Part shown: positions 28,235-35,281 of the stretch, in pieces
Layout: every line of letters begins with the position of its first letter
Position numbering within the stretch: the stretch's first letter is position 1
Origin: Veillonellaceae bacterium SB90
Lineage (GTDB): Bacteria > Bacillota > Negativicutes > Selenomonadales > Selenomonadaceae
DNA length: 64,000 bases
Direction: 5' to 3'
Assembly (NCBI GenBank): GCA_902364065.1
Contig: CABJCJ010000002.1
Span: 62,001 to 126,000 of the forward strand
Notes under the pieces: model-generated
Databases searched by the model: none
Told to the model about the DNA's origin: nothing
What the model saw: only the letters and a program-made list of their open reading frames with translations
Program-made: the position numbers and the translations under genes

Positions 28235-29727
28235 AGCTTCTCATCTCCATCCACTGTCACGGTGATATCCATATCGCTGATCGTATAGCCATCAAGTTCC
28301 ACAAAACCCGATCGTTCCTGCACTTCAATTGATAGAAGTTCCGGACAGACCGCCGGGATTCGCGCGTAGACCGAGTCCCTCGCGATGCGCTCAGGATTAA
28401 GATGCAAGCAGTGCTGCCGGTGCAGCAGCATCCAAAAGACGTAGAACTGTTTCTCGCTGCACCAGGCGGACCGCTGCTCCTCAAGCATCGCGCAGAACGC
28501 CTGCAGCGTCGTCTTCCTGCCGAGACCCAGGAAATCCAGCAAATTGCGCACAATGGCCGCATAATGTTCCTGGACATTCTGAAGTTTCTCACCATGGACC
28601 TCCGTATCGTCAATCTCCGGAAATGCTTCCTGTCGGCTCTCCCGCTCCAGCTTCTCGAGGCGCTGCGGCAGGAAGATCGTAAGCGGCGACCAGAGCTCGC
28701 AGGCCTGCAGCGGCAGGAAAGGCTCGACGAGACGGCGGGCTGCCGTCAAAGGCAATGGCGAGGCGAACATGCGGCTCGTGATCTCCTGTTCATAATTGAA
28801 ACTGTCCACGCCTGTGAAATACAGCGCTTCTTCAGCCGCAGCCAGCGCTGATGTACCGAGGTCAATACCGGCCTTCAAGAGCTCGCGATGAAGCGCATGC
28901 ACATGCGCAAGATGGCGCTCCACGGCCTGGATGTTCGTATAGGCACGCCGCTCGGGGTCAGCCTGTGGATTGCCGCGGATGCGCTCCTTCGTATCGCGCA
29001 CAAAGGTCTGGAGTTCCGTGAAGGCATCTTCCTCGCTCTTGAGCCGCTGGTTGAAATCAGCCACAATCCTGCGATAATGCTCCAGCGTCTCCTGCGAGAC
29101 GATGTTGCGATGGATTTCCTGACGGATTCTGTCCATGCGATTGCGCAGCGTTTCGACATCGAGCCGCATCTCCTCGATCTGACGCAGGGCCAGCACAAAT
29201 TGCCCTTTCTCGAGCTGCTTGCGCAATATGAGCTGGTTGATGGACAGCTGGTACTCGCTGAAATACTCCTTCGTCGCAAAGATCAGCTCGAGTCCCTGTT
29301 CATCAAGGACATAATACTGCTCGTTGGCATGGATGTCGGCGCGGTCTGCCTTAAGATAGGAATAACGGGCCCTCACCTCTCTGCCCTGTTCCCAGTCGAA
29401 AAAGACCTGTTCATTGCGCCGGCCGGTCTGCGGGCGGAAAACGCCCACGATATCGCGGGCCAGCTGCTCATACGCTTCCTCCCCCTTCTCTACGGGGAAG
29501 AGACAGCCCTGCGTCTGCTGCTGCAGAAAAAGCGCAAGGTTCCGGATGCCGGCCTCACGCTTGCCGTCCAGCATTTGCTCAAAGAAAAAGAGCAGTGCCA
29601 GAAGGCCCAGCTCCATACCAGAATATGATTGTTCACCTTTCTGCCCGAACTGCCGCCTGCCAAGACGGTACAACGGTTCCATGAGCAGAATGCGTTTCAT
29701 GCGTTCAGCAAAGTGTTCCGATTCCAT
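28231..29727 (-). CDS. jetA: Wadjet protein JetA, kleisin-like (MukF-like, DUF5716-type)
   Basis: Kleisin subunit expected to bridge the two JetC heads and carry JetB. The 498-residue protein has an N-terminal helical/winged-helix region, a central coiled coil (about residues 150-270, rich in Glu/Arg/Gln) and a C-terminal domain with a beta-rich end. The start is placed at ATG 29727, which has AAAGGA 7 nt upstream; a GTG at 29745 is in frame but lacks a site. It overlaps jetD by 23 nt and jetB by 4 nt. Subtype assignment (probably type III) rests on recalled family features. Confidence 0.86.
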   Translation of the reverse strand: MESEHFAERMKRILLMEPLYRLGRRQFGQKGEQSYSGMELGLLALLFFFEQMLDGKREAGIRNLALFLQQQTQGCLFPVEKGEEAYEQLARDIVGVFRPQTGRRNEQVFFDWEQGREVRARYSYLKADRADIHANEQYYVLDEQGLELIFATKEYFSEYQLSINQLILRKQLEKGQFVLALRQIEEMRLDVETLRNRMDRIRQEIHRNIVSQETLEHYRRIVADFNQRLKSEEDAFTELQTFVRDTKERIRGNPQADPERRAYTNIQAVERHLAHVHALHRELLKAGIDLGTSALAAAEEALYFTGVDSFNYEQEITSRMFASPLPLTAARRLVEPFLPLQACELWSPLTIFLPQRLEKLERESRQEAFPEIDDTEVHGEKLQNVQEHYAAIVRNLLDFLGLGRKTTLQAFCAMLEEQRSAWCSEKQFYVFWMLLHRQHCLHLNPERIARDSVYARIPAVCPELLSIEVQERSGFVELDGYTISDMDITVTVDGDEKL

Positions 29728-30748
29728 TCCGTAATTCCTTTCCACATGTAAGCAAATCCGCTGCCGACAGGGCTTCCTGCGGATAATACCGATGATTCTC
29801 TAAGATTTGCCGGAACTTCCGTGTCTCCTCCGGCTGCAGCCAGTGGGAAAAAGCCCGCCAGGCCGCCTCATCAGGTATTTGCTGCTCCTTGCCCTGCGGT
29901 GCCTGCTGCTGCAAAAACGCCCGGTAAAACGGTGCGGCGAGCCGTACCTCGACGGCGGGGCAGGTGGACACAGACTGGAAGATTTTAAGCCCTTCCCAGT
30001 CAAAGTCGCCAAAGTACCAGGCAATGTGATGAGCCTCTGGACATCCCGCCTGCCGAGGCAGGGCCGCGAGATTGCCCGCGATCTTCCAGCCGGCGCCAAA
30101 AACCAGAGACGCAAAGCCAAGCTCTGCGAAATACGGCAGCAGCTTATGATACGGAGCCTTGTTCTCCAGCACCAGATGATGGCAAATATCGCCCTGCAAG
30201 GCAGAAGGATGGACCGCCATCATCAGGGGTTCCCACTCCCGTTTGACGCCGATATCCTGCCAGCTGAGATGCAGACGATGCAGCAACACTTCTCCTTCTG
30301 TAGTCAACAGGAATTTTTCATCGCGAAAGATATCCCAGGAACGCTGCTGATCAGAAACCGTCAGCGGCTGCTTGGCAGCCGTATGCTGCAGCCATTGGCT
30401 CAGCTGGAGGATGTGCGCAAGATCCTGTTGCCAGAACGTGAGCGGATGTCCATAATAAAAGGAAAAGTCGAGCGAGGCAGCCAAGCCGTGCCGTGCAATA
30501 TCCTGCTGGATGGCATCGGCCGCCGGGCAGAGGCGCCCGCGTGCAAGGCGGCAGCGCCGCGGCAAGCCGCGAAAATCCGATCCGCGCGATGCCACCCGCG
30601 TCAGGCTCCCATCGCGCAGCAACGCTGCCATGGCCTGATGAAAGGTCTCATAGTCCATAGCAGCAAAGGCTCGCTGCAAATCGTCCAAATCAACGGTCTT
30701 GCGCGTCCATTCCCACAGGAATGCCCGGATTTCCTGTTCGGCATCCAT
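29705..30748 (-). CDS. jetD: Wadjet protein JetD, Toprim-fold nuclease
   Basis: Nuclease that in characterised Wadjet systems cuts closed-circular DNA trapped by JetABC. An N-terminal helical/winged-helix part is followed by a C-terminal Toprim region. Toprim residues visible are Glu195 in LVLENK and the DxD pair Asp248/Asp250 in FGDFDWEG. A late YYPQEAL (Glu325) matches the conserved terminal QE seen in this family. The ATG at 30748 has GGGAGG 6 nt upstream; a GTG one codon earlier is less likely. It is the first gene of the operon and overlaps jetA by 23 nt. Confidence 0.88.
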   Translation of the reverse strand: MDAEQEIRAFLWEWTRKTVDLDDLQRAFAAMDYETFHQAMAALLRDGSLTRVASRGSDFRGLPRRCRLARGRLCPAADAIQQDIARHGLAASLDFSFYYGHPLTFWQQDLAHILQLSQWLQHTAAKQPLTVSDQQRSWDIFRDEKFLLTTEGEVLLHRLHLSWQDIGVKREWEPLMMAVHPSALQGDICHHLVLENKAPYHKLLPYFAELGFASLVFGAGWKIAGNLAALPRQAGCPEAHHIAWYFGDFDWEGLKIFQSVSTCPAVEVRLAAPFYRAFLQQQAPQGKEQQIPDEAAWRAFSHWLQPEETRKFRQILENHRYYPQEALSAADLLTCGKELRNGIGTLC

Positions 30749-30787
30749 CACAAACCTCCCGCCTTTCTCATCATTTTATTTTTTTTC

Positions 30788-30796
30788 ATTATATCA
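30788..30796 (-). promoter_or_regulatory. Putative extended -10 promoter of the jet operon
   Basis: The minus strand reads TGATATAAT (30796-30788), a TGn-extended -10, 40 bases before the jetD ATG. Only a poor -35 (TTTTGC at 17 nt) is present, as tolerated by extended -10 promoters. Confidence 0.5.
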
Positions 30797-30874
30797 TAGA
30801 ACACACATCAGCAAAAGCCAGGATTTTCTCTAGCCAGCTCAAAGACGTCTTCGGGCCACCTTTTCTAAGAAAAT

Positions 30875-30923
30875 GGACCTCTTCCACCGCTATCGCGGTC
30901 CCCCTTCCCCGTGCACGGGGAAG
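30875..30923. repeat. Right copy of direct repeat flanking the Wadjet operon, with palindromic tail
   Basis: Positions 30875-30911 match the copy at 22893. In this copy the element continues into a perfect 22-bp palindrome (30902-30923, CCTTCCCCGTG/CACGGGGAAGG). It lies immediately upstream of the tRNA-Leu promoter. Confidence 0.7.
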
Positions 30924-30941
30924 GCTGATTTATGGGATGGG

Positions 30942-30970
30942 TTGACAAAAGGAAAGATGAATGCTAAAAT
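30942..30970 (+). promoter_or_regulatory. tRNA-Leu promoter
   Basis: TTGACA (30942-30947), 17-nt spacer, TAAAAT (30965-30970), 35 bases before the tRNA. A near-consensus sigma-A promoter. Confidence 0.85.
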
Positions 30971-31005
30971 GTATTACGTTAATGACGCATGAGTGATGTC
31001 ATTTT

Positions 31006-31092
31006 GCCGGAGTGGCGGAATTGGCAGACGCAGCAGACTCAAAATCTGCCGTTGGCAACAACGTGCCGGTTCAAGTCCGGCCTTCGGCACCA
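31006..31092 (+). tRNA. tRNA-Leu(CAA)
   Basis: 87-nt class II tRNA with acceptor stem GCCGGAG/CTTCGGC, anticodon loop CTCAAAA (anticodon CAA, reads UUG) and a long variable arm CGTTGGCAACAACG. The T-loop is GGTTCAAGTCC. CCA is encoded at 31090-31092. It is the nearest stable RNA to the Wadjet operon. Confidence 0.96.
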
Positions 31093-31105
31093 CTTGCAAC
31101 ACAAG

Positions 31106-31135
31106 GCTTCGCGGGGTTTCCGCGGAGCTTTTTTT
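31106..31135 (+). terminator. tRNA-Leu terminator
   Basis: 9-bp stem GCTTCGCGG/CCGCGGAGC with a 5-nt loop, followed by seven T residues. Confidence 0.9.
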
Positions 31136-31197
31136 GATGACAAAAACAGAGGTCAGCACCTAACATAGCACCTAACGGGTCATTGAAGAAAATATAA

Positions 31198-31231
31198 GAA
31201 AAGCCAGGCACATCGATTGTCTGGCTTTTTC
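31198..31231. terminator. Bidirectional hairpin terminator
   Basis: GAAAAGCCAG...CTGGCTTTTTC arms with a short spacer. It has T-runs on both strands, so it can stop both residual tRNA-Leu transcription and the minus-strand gene ending at 31305. Confidence 0.75.
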
Positions 31232-31304
31232 TACAGATACGAACGCCACAAACAAGATCATTTTGCATATATATGCATAACGAAGCACGAGCCTGCCGCG
31301 ATGA

Positions 31305-32222
31305 TTACGCCTCGGGCAACAGCTGCTGAATGCGCTGGTTGACGAGATCAATCCATTCGCCGTGGAAGCCGACTTCCATCAGGAGCTCTTCGAGCGTCTC
31401 GATGCGCGGCTGTTCGAGGAACATCAGCACGCGGCTCTTCTCGAGCGGGCGGTAGATGTAGTAATCCTCGGGCATCGTGCCGGGCTGCGGGAACGCGACG
31501 GTGTACTCATGATACATCTTGTCATTCATGGATTCATAGACGCCCGTCGAGCGCGCCGCATAGGCACGCCAGGTATCCGGCAGCTCTGAGAGCAGCGCGC
31601 GGATCTCCTCCTCGAGCGCCGCGATCTTCGTGCGGTAGTCGGCGAGGGTCTGACTGACGGCCTGCGTGTCCTCGAGCATGACGGCACAGATGAAGTCGCG
31701 CAGGGCGGCAAAATCCGTCAGCTGGTACTGCAGGAAGTCCTCGGGCTTCTCGACGCCGGCCAGCCAGTCCTTGAGCGACTGCTCCATGGCCGCACGGGCC
31801 TTGGCCACGACGAGCTCATCCTCGCTGTGCAGCCGGAGCGAGAGGTTCGCGACACGCTGGCCGGGCTCCTCCGACTTCAGGATTTCCTGCCCGGCGCAGG
31901 CACGGCAGTAGCCGATGGCCTCATTCGTGAAGGGCTTGCCCGCATGGATCTCTCCCATGAACGGGAATTCCTTGCCGAGCTTGTCGTAGATGCGGCGTTC
32001 CTCGGCAAGCTTGCCTTTCGAATAATACGTCAGCGGACGCTTCTGATAGACGACGCGCGTCACCTTGCCGCAGCCCGGGCAGTGATATTCCTTGTCGACG
32101 AGATTCACGGCGATGTCGCGTTCCGGATTCGGCTTGAAGAACGCGTACGGTACCGTCTCGACGAAGCAATAGTTGAACACGTTGAGCAGATTATCGGTGA
32201 TACGGGAAGGTTCATTGGCCAT
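31305..32222 (-). CDS. Uncharacterised protein with two CxxC pairs
   Basis: I do not recognise this 303-residue protein. Two CxxC pairs, Cys48/Cys51 (CPGCGK) and Cys106/Cys109 (CRACAG), could make one zinc ribbon separated by a helical insertion. The middle (about 140-215) is strongly helical, possibly a coiled coil, and the C-terminus is Glu/Leu-rich. No signal peptide or membrane segment is seen. The ATG at 32222 has AGGAG 8 nt upstream; a GTG at 32231 has none. It stands alone between the tRNA-Leu and the tRNA operon terminators. Confidence 0.8.
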   Translation of the reverse strand: MANEPSRITDNLLNVFNYCFVETVPYAFFKPNPERDIAVNLVDKEYHCPGCGKVTRVVYQKRPLTYYSKGKLAEERRIYDKLGKEFPFMGEIHAGKPFTNEAIGYCRACAGQEILKSEEPGQRVANLSLRLHSEDELVVAKARAAMEQSLKDWLAGVEKPEDFLQYQLTDFAALRDFICAVMLEDTQAVSQTLADYRTKIAALEEEIRALLSELPDTWRAYAARSTGVYESMNDKMYHEYTVAFPQPGTMPEDYYIYRPLEKSRVLMFLEQPRIETLEELLMEVGFHGEWIDLVNQRIQQLLPEA

Positions 32223-32273
32223 CAAAGACACTCCTAACTTATTACAGGCAATCGCAGGTGATTACAGGCAAAC

Positions 32274-32303
32274 AAAAAGCCCGGAAGGAAAACCTTCCGG
32301 GCT
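32274..32303 (-). terminator. tRNA operon terminator
   Basis: Perfect 11-bp stem AGCCCGGAAGG/CCTTCCGGGCT with an AAAA loop, and a run of T on the minus strand (32274-32277). It follows the last tRNA-Cys. Confidence 0.92.
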
Positions 32304-32314
32304 GCATTTCATCT

Positions 32315-32388
32315 TGGAGGCGACACCCAGAATCGAACTGGGGATAAAGGTTTTGCAGACCTCGGCCTTACCACTTGGCTATGTCGCC
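32315..32388 (-). tRNA. tRNA-Cys(GCA), copy 1
   Basis: 74 nt; acceptor GGCGACA/TGTCGCC, anticodon loop CTGCAAA (GCA), CCA encoded. Identical to the copy at 32485-32558. Last gene of the tRNA operon. Confidence 0.96.
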
Positions 32389-32397
32389 AAAATAAAA

Positions 32398-32472
32398 TGG
32401 AGCGGAAAACGAGGCTCGAACTCGCGACCCCCACCTTGGCAAGGTGGTGCTCTACCACTGAGCTATTTCCGC
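32398..32472 (-). tRNA. tRNA-Gly(GCC), copy 1
   Basis: 75 nt; acceptor GCGGAAA/TTTCCGC, anticodon loop with GCC, CCA encoded. Identical to the copy at 32565-32639. Confidence 0.96.
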
Positions 32473-32484
32473 ATGATATAAAAT

Positions 32485-32558
32485 TGGAGGCGACACCCAG
32501 AATCGAACTGGGGATAAAGGTTTTGCAGACCTCGGCCTTACCACTTGGCTATGTCGCC
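32485..32558 (-). tRNA. tRNA-Cys(GCA), copy 2
   Basis: 74 nt, same sequence as copy 1; CCA encoded. Separated from the flanking Gly genes by 12 and 6 bases. Confidence 0.96.
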
Positions 32559-32564
32559 GAAAAA

Positions 32565-32639
32565 TGGAGCGGAAAACGAGGCTCGAACTCGCGACCCCCA
32601 CCTTGGCAAGGTGGTGCTCTACCACTGAGCTATTTCCGC
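32565..32639 (-). tRNA. tRNA-Gly(GCC), copy 2
   Basis: 75 nt, same sequence as copy 1; CCA encoded. Lies 5 bases after tRNA-Asp in the transcript. Confidence 0.96.
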
Positions 32640-32644
32640 ATGAA

Positions 32645-32721
32645 TGGCGACCCGAATGGGACTTGAACCCATGACCTCCGCCGTGACAGGGCGGCATTCT
32701 AACCAACTAAACTACCGGGCC
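32645..32721 (-). tRNA. tRNA-Asp(GTC)
   Basis: 77 nt; anticodon stem CCGCC/GGCGG with loop CTGTCAC (GTC). The acceptor begins GGCCCGG and pairs with TCGGGTC through two G-U pairs. CCA is encoded. First gene of the operon. Confidence 0.96.
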
Positions 32722-32760
32722 GTTCTTCTTTTGTGTCGCTCTGTCTCAGCGACATGTATT

Positions 32761-32789
32761 ATTATATGGGCAATCTGCGTTCTTGTCAA
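32761..32789 (-). promoter_or_regulatory. Consensus promoter of the tRNA operon
   Basis: Minus-strand TTGACA (32784-32789), 17-nt spacer, TATAAT (32761-32766). Both hexamers are perfect consensus. A GTCGCT/AGCGAC hairpin at 32733-32752 lies in the leader before tRNA-Asp. Confidence 0.92.
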
Positions 32790-32861
32790 CACTTATTTTA
32801 AAAAAAGTTGCGATTCCGTTGAAAAAGGGATGAAACAAAGAGCAGACACGCTACGTTATAT

Positions 32862-32899
32862 AAAAAGGAGCCCGCCGTACAAAGCATTCGCACGCGGGC
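32862..32899 (-). terminator. Possible pepD terminator
   Basis: GCCCGC/GCGGGC 6-bp stem with a long loop, followed on the minus strand by TCCTTTTT. It lies downstream of the pepD stop. Confidence 0.55.
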
Positions 32900-32938
32900 C
32901 TACCCTCTATGTTCTTTTCGTTATGCCCCAAGCGGCCG

Positions 32939-34390
32939 TCAGTGCAGCGCAGCGATCTTCTCGAGTGTCGCGAGGATCAGATCCACCTGCGGCTTGACCG
33001 TGGCGAGGACGAGATGCTCATTGGGGCTGTGGATGTCGCACGTCGTCACGCCGATGGACACCATGTCGAGCTGCGGATTCTTGAGGAAGTGCCAGCCGCA
33101 TTCGAGGCCGGCGTGGATTGTCTCGACCTTCATGGGCTTGCCGTTCTGCTCCTCAAACGTCTCCGCCACGATCTTCGCGAGGCGGCTGTCCTTGTTTTCC
33201 TTCCAGCCCGGCGACTGCGTGCCGATGTGGGCCGTGAAGCCCGTGAGCGCGGCAATCGTCTCGGCATACTGGCGGAACTCGTCGAGTTTCTGGTCGATGG
33301 CCGAGCGCGGGAAGAACTGGACCTCCACTTCATCCTCGCTCATATTGACGACACCGAGGTTCGCGCTCGTCTCGACGAGGCCCGGGATGACCGATGACAT
33401 CGCGTAGACGCCCGTGTGCAGGATCGTCAGCAGGCGCAGCAGACGCTGCGTGTCGCCGGCCTTGATGACCTGCTCGGGCATCTCGGCCGGTGCGAGGCTG
33501 ATGTCGATGGTCGGGTCGACATTGCCGTACATCTTCGCAAAGCGCGTGCGGATGTCGCGCAGCACCTCCACCATCTTCTCGCGCGGCAGTTCCGTCGCGA
33601 TGACGGCCCGGGCCGTGTTCGGGATGGCGTTGCGCGCCTTGCCGCCCGTGAAGGAGATGAGCTCGATCTCGCCCTCTTTCTGCAGGGCCGTCAGCGCCAT
33701 GGCCAGTGTGCGGATGGCATTGCCGCGGCCGTCGCCGATGCGCTCACCCGAATGGCCGCCGAGCAGGCCCTGGATCTCAATCGTCCAGGCATGCTGGCTC
33801 TCGGCCGGCACACGGCGCAGCTCGCGCGTGAAATCGAGGTTGACGCTGCCGGCACTGCCGACGGTCAGCTCGTCATAATTCTCGCTGTCGCAGTTAATGA
33901 GGAAGGAAGCATCCTTGAGGTGCTCAGCGCCGAGCTTGATGGCGCCCGTCATGCCCTGCTCCTCGTCCACCGTCACGATGAGACGCAGCGGGCCGTGGTT
34001 CTTCGCATGCTTCAGCACGTAGATGCCCTCGGCCACACCGATGCCGTCGTCGGCGCCGAGGCTCGTGCCCTCTGCCGACAAATACTTCTCGTCGCGTACG
34101 AGCTTGATGGGATCCTTGAGCGGATCGTACGCATAGCCTTCCTCCGCGACGCAGACCATGTCCATATGGCCCTGCAGGATCGTCAGCGGCGCCTGTTCAA
34201 AGCCAGGAGCTGCCGGCTTGTCCGCAATGATGCTGTTGACCTCGTCCTGCGTCACCGTGCAGCCGAGTTCCGTCAAATACGACTTCAGGAAGTCGCTGAC
34301 AGCCTGTTCATGGCCCGACTTGCGCGGGATGGCCGCAAGCTTCGAGAATTCCTGCAATACCCCTTCGAGTACCTCATTTTCCTGTTTCAT
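32939..34390 (-). CDS. pepD: Aminoacyl-histidine dipeptidase PepD (M20)
   Basis: Cytosolic di-zinc peptidase with broad dipeptidase (carnosinase-like) activity. Metal site GHMDM (His75, Asp77), GADDGIG (Asp114/115) and DEEQGMTG (Glu143/144) are visible. A dimerisation domain (about 200-385) contains the conserved GGHSGERIGDGRGNA. The ATG at 34390 has AAAGG 8 nt upstream; length 483, as in the family. It is monocistronic, with a strong terminator before it. Confidence 0.95.
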   Translation of the reverse strand: MKQENEVLEGVLQEFSKLAAIPRKSGHEQAVSDFLKSYLTELGCTVTQDEVNSIIADKPAAPGFEQAPLTILQGHMDMVCVAEEGYAYDPLKDPIKLVRDEKYLSAEGTSLGADDGIGVAEGIYVLKHAKNHGPLRLIVTVDEEQGMTGAIKLGAEHLKDASFLINCDSENYDELTVGSAGSVNLDFTRELRRVPAESQHAWTIEIQGLLGGHSGERIGDGRGNAIRTLAMALTALQKEGEIELISFTGGKARNAIPNTARAVIATELPREKMVEVLRDIRTRFAKMYGNVDPTIDISLAPAEMPEQVIKAGDTQRLLRLLTILHTGVYAMSSVIPGLVETSANLGVVNMSEDEVEVQFFPRSAIDQKLDEFRQYAETIAALTGFTAHIGTQSPGWKENKDSRLAKIVAETFEEQNGKPMKVETIHAGLECGWHFLKNPQLDMVSIGVTTCDIHSPNEHLVLATVKPQVDLILATLEKIAALH

Positions 34391-34471
34391 CACTATCACC
34401 TTTCCTCGTGAAATTCCGCCTGTCTCCACCTGCCGCAGATGCGAGCAAAGCGGGAGGCAGGCAAAAGGAAA

Positions 34472-34495
34472 AGCCTGCCCCACCTTGGGACAGGC
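34472..34495 (-). terminator. Terminator between the SepF-like gene and pepD
   Basis: AGCCTG.CCC/GGG.CAGGCT stem, followed on the minus strand by TTTCCTTTT. It ends the SepF-like gene transcript. Confidence 0.85.
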
Positions 34496-34530
34496 TGAGA
34501 ACCTTCAACAAATGAGCGGACACCGGGACC

Positions 34531-35109
34531 TCAGTCCGTGAGGGCTGCCGGCATCGCTTCCGCCACATCGACACCTTCCGGTGCGTAGAGGACAATCTGC
34601 TCGGAAATGCGCTTTGCGCAGCCGTTGACCACGTAGCAGGCACCATTGACAAAATCGCAGATGCGGCGCTGCTCCTCGGCAGCGACACTCTCGTAGTTGA
34701 CAACAGCAGCCTTGCCGGCCTTGAGGTCATCGGCAATCGACGTCACGAGGTCGAAATCCTCAGGCACGTAGATCTTGACGCGCAGTTCGGCGACCTTCGT
34801 CGTATGGACCGTGAACTGGCGGCGCGTCGTCGCATGAGAGGGCTCGCGGTAGGACGGAGCGGCCGTCGTGCGGCGTTCTTCAGCCGGTGCAAAGAAAATG
34901 GAGCTGCCACCCGAAACCTTGTACTCTTCTGCCGTTCTCACGGAAGATGCCTGCGCCGCAGCCTTCTGCTGGCCGGCCTTGCGCTGTTCCTGCTGAGACT
35001 TCGTCTCGAGGACCTCTTCTTCTTCGACTTCTTCCTCTTCCCATGGCAGAATCATATCCATGAGGCCCGTGAGTTTGCCTTTCACTTTCTCCATACCGCT
35101 CATACTCAT
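34531..35109 (-). CDS. SepF-like cell division protein (second paralogue)
   Basis: Probable FtsZ-binding protein. The C-terminal half (about 100-185) has the SepF fold pattern: a KIYVPEDFDLVTSIADDLKAG-type helix region, AAVVNYESV, then the CDFVNGACYVVNGCAKRIS strand-helix with the G-x-x-Y-x-x-x-G signature. The N-terminus has an amphipathic-like start, then a Glu-rich run (EEEEVEEEEV) and an Ala/Gln-rich linker. The start is set at ATG 35109 (192 residues) after GGAAGG; ATG 35103 is an alternative. It is monocistronic and separate from the canonical sepF at 44.6 kb. Confidence 0.82.
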   Translation of the reverse strand: MSMSGMEKVKGKLTGLMDMILPWEEEEVEEEEVLETKSQQEQRKAGQQKAAAQASSVRTAEEYKVSGGSSIFFAPAEERRTTAAPSYREPSHATTRRQFTVHTTKVAELRVKIYVPEDFDLVTSIADDLKAGKAAVVNYESVAAEEQRRICDFVNGACYVVNGCAKRISEQIVLYAPEGVDVAEAMPAALTD

Positions 35110-35220
35110 CTCGTCCTTCCAAGCTGAAATCCAATCATCTCGACGTCTTGCTGATACCGACATACGGTGTAAATTTACATTTAACTATCGACATGATACC
35201 ACATTTCGTCAAAAAATGCA

Positions 35221-35257
35221 AAAATCCTGCTGGAATTCACATCCAGCAGGATTTTTT
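35221..35257. terminator. Bidirectional terminator after typA
   Basis: 13-bp stem AAAATCCTGCTGG/CCAGCAGGATTTT with a 9-nt loop and T-rich flanks on both strands, 25 bases past the typA stop. Confidence 0.9.
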
Positions 35258-35281
35258 ACAAAAAACAAGCAGCGTAACGTC

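Noticed and set aside
23014..30748. Base composition of the jet genes as proof of horizontal transfer
   Set aside because: By eye the GC content is not clearly different from the neighbours; a proper calculation would be needed.
22893..30911. Insertion-sequence ends around the Wadjet operon
   Set aside because: The repeats are direct, not inverted, and there is no transposase gene, so an IS or composite transposon is not supported.
30974..31268. Small minus-strand frames over tRNA-Leu (possible integrase remnant)
   Set aside because: They simply translate the complement of the tRNA and its terminator; no integrase catalytic residues are visible.
32241..32270. Short repeat ATTACAGGCA (two copies), considered as a CRISPR-like unit
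   Set aside because: Only two short copies and no spacer structure; there is no CRISPR array in the window.
32173..32706. Small frames across the tRNA operon
   Set aside because: Translations of tRNA genes; the repeated peptide segments just mirror the duplicated tRNAs.
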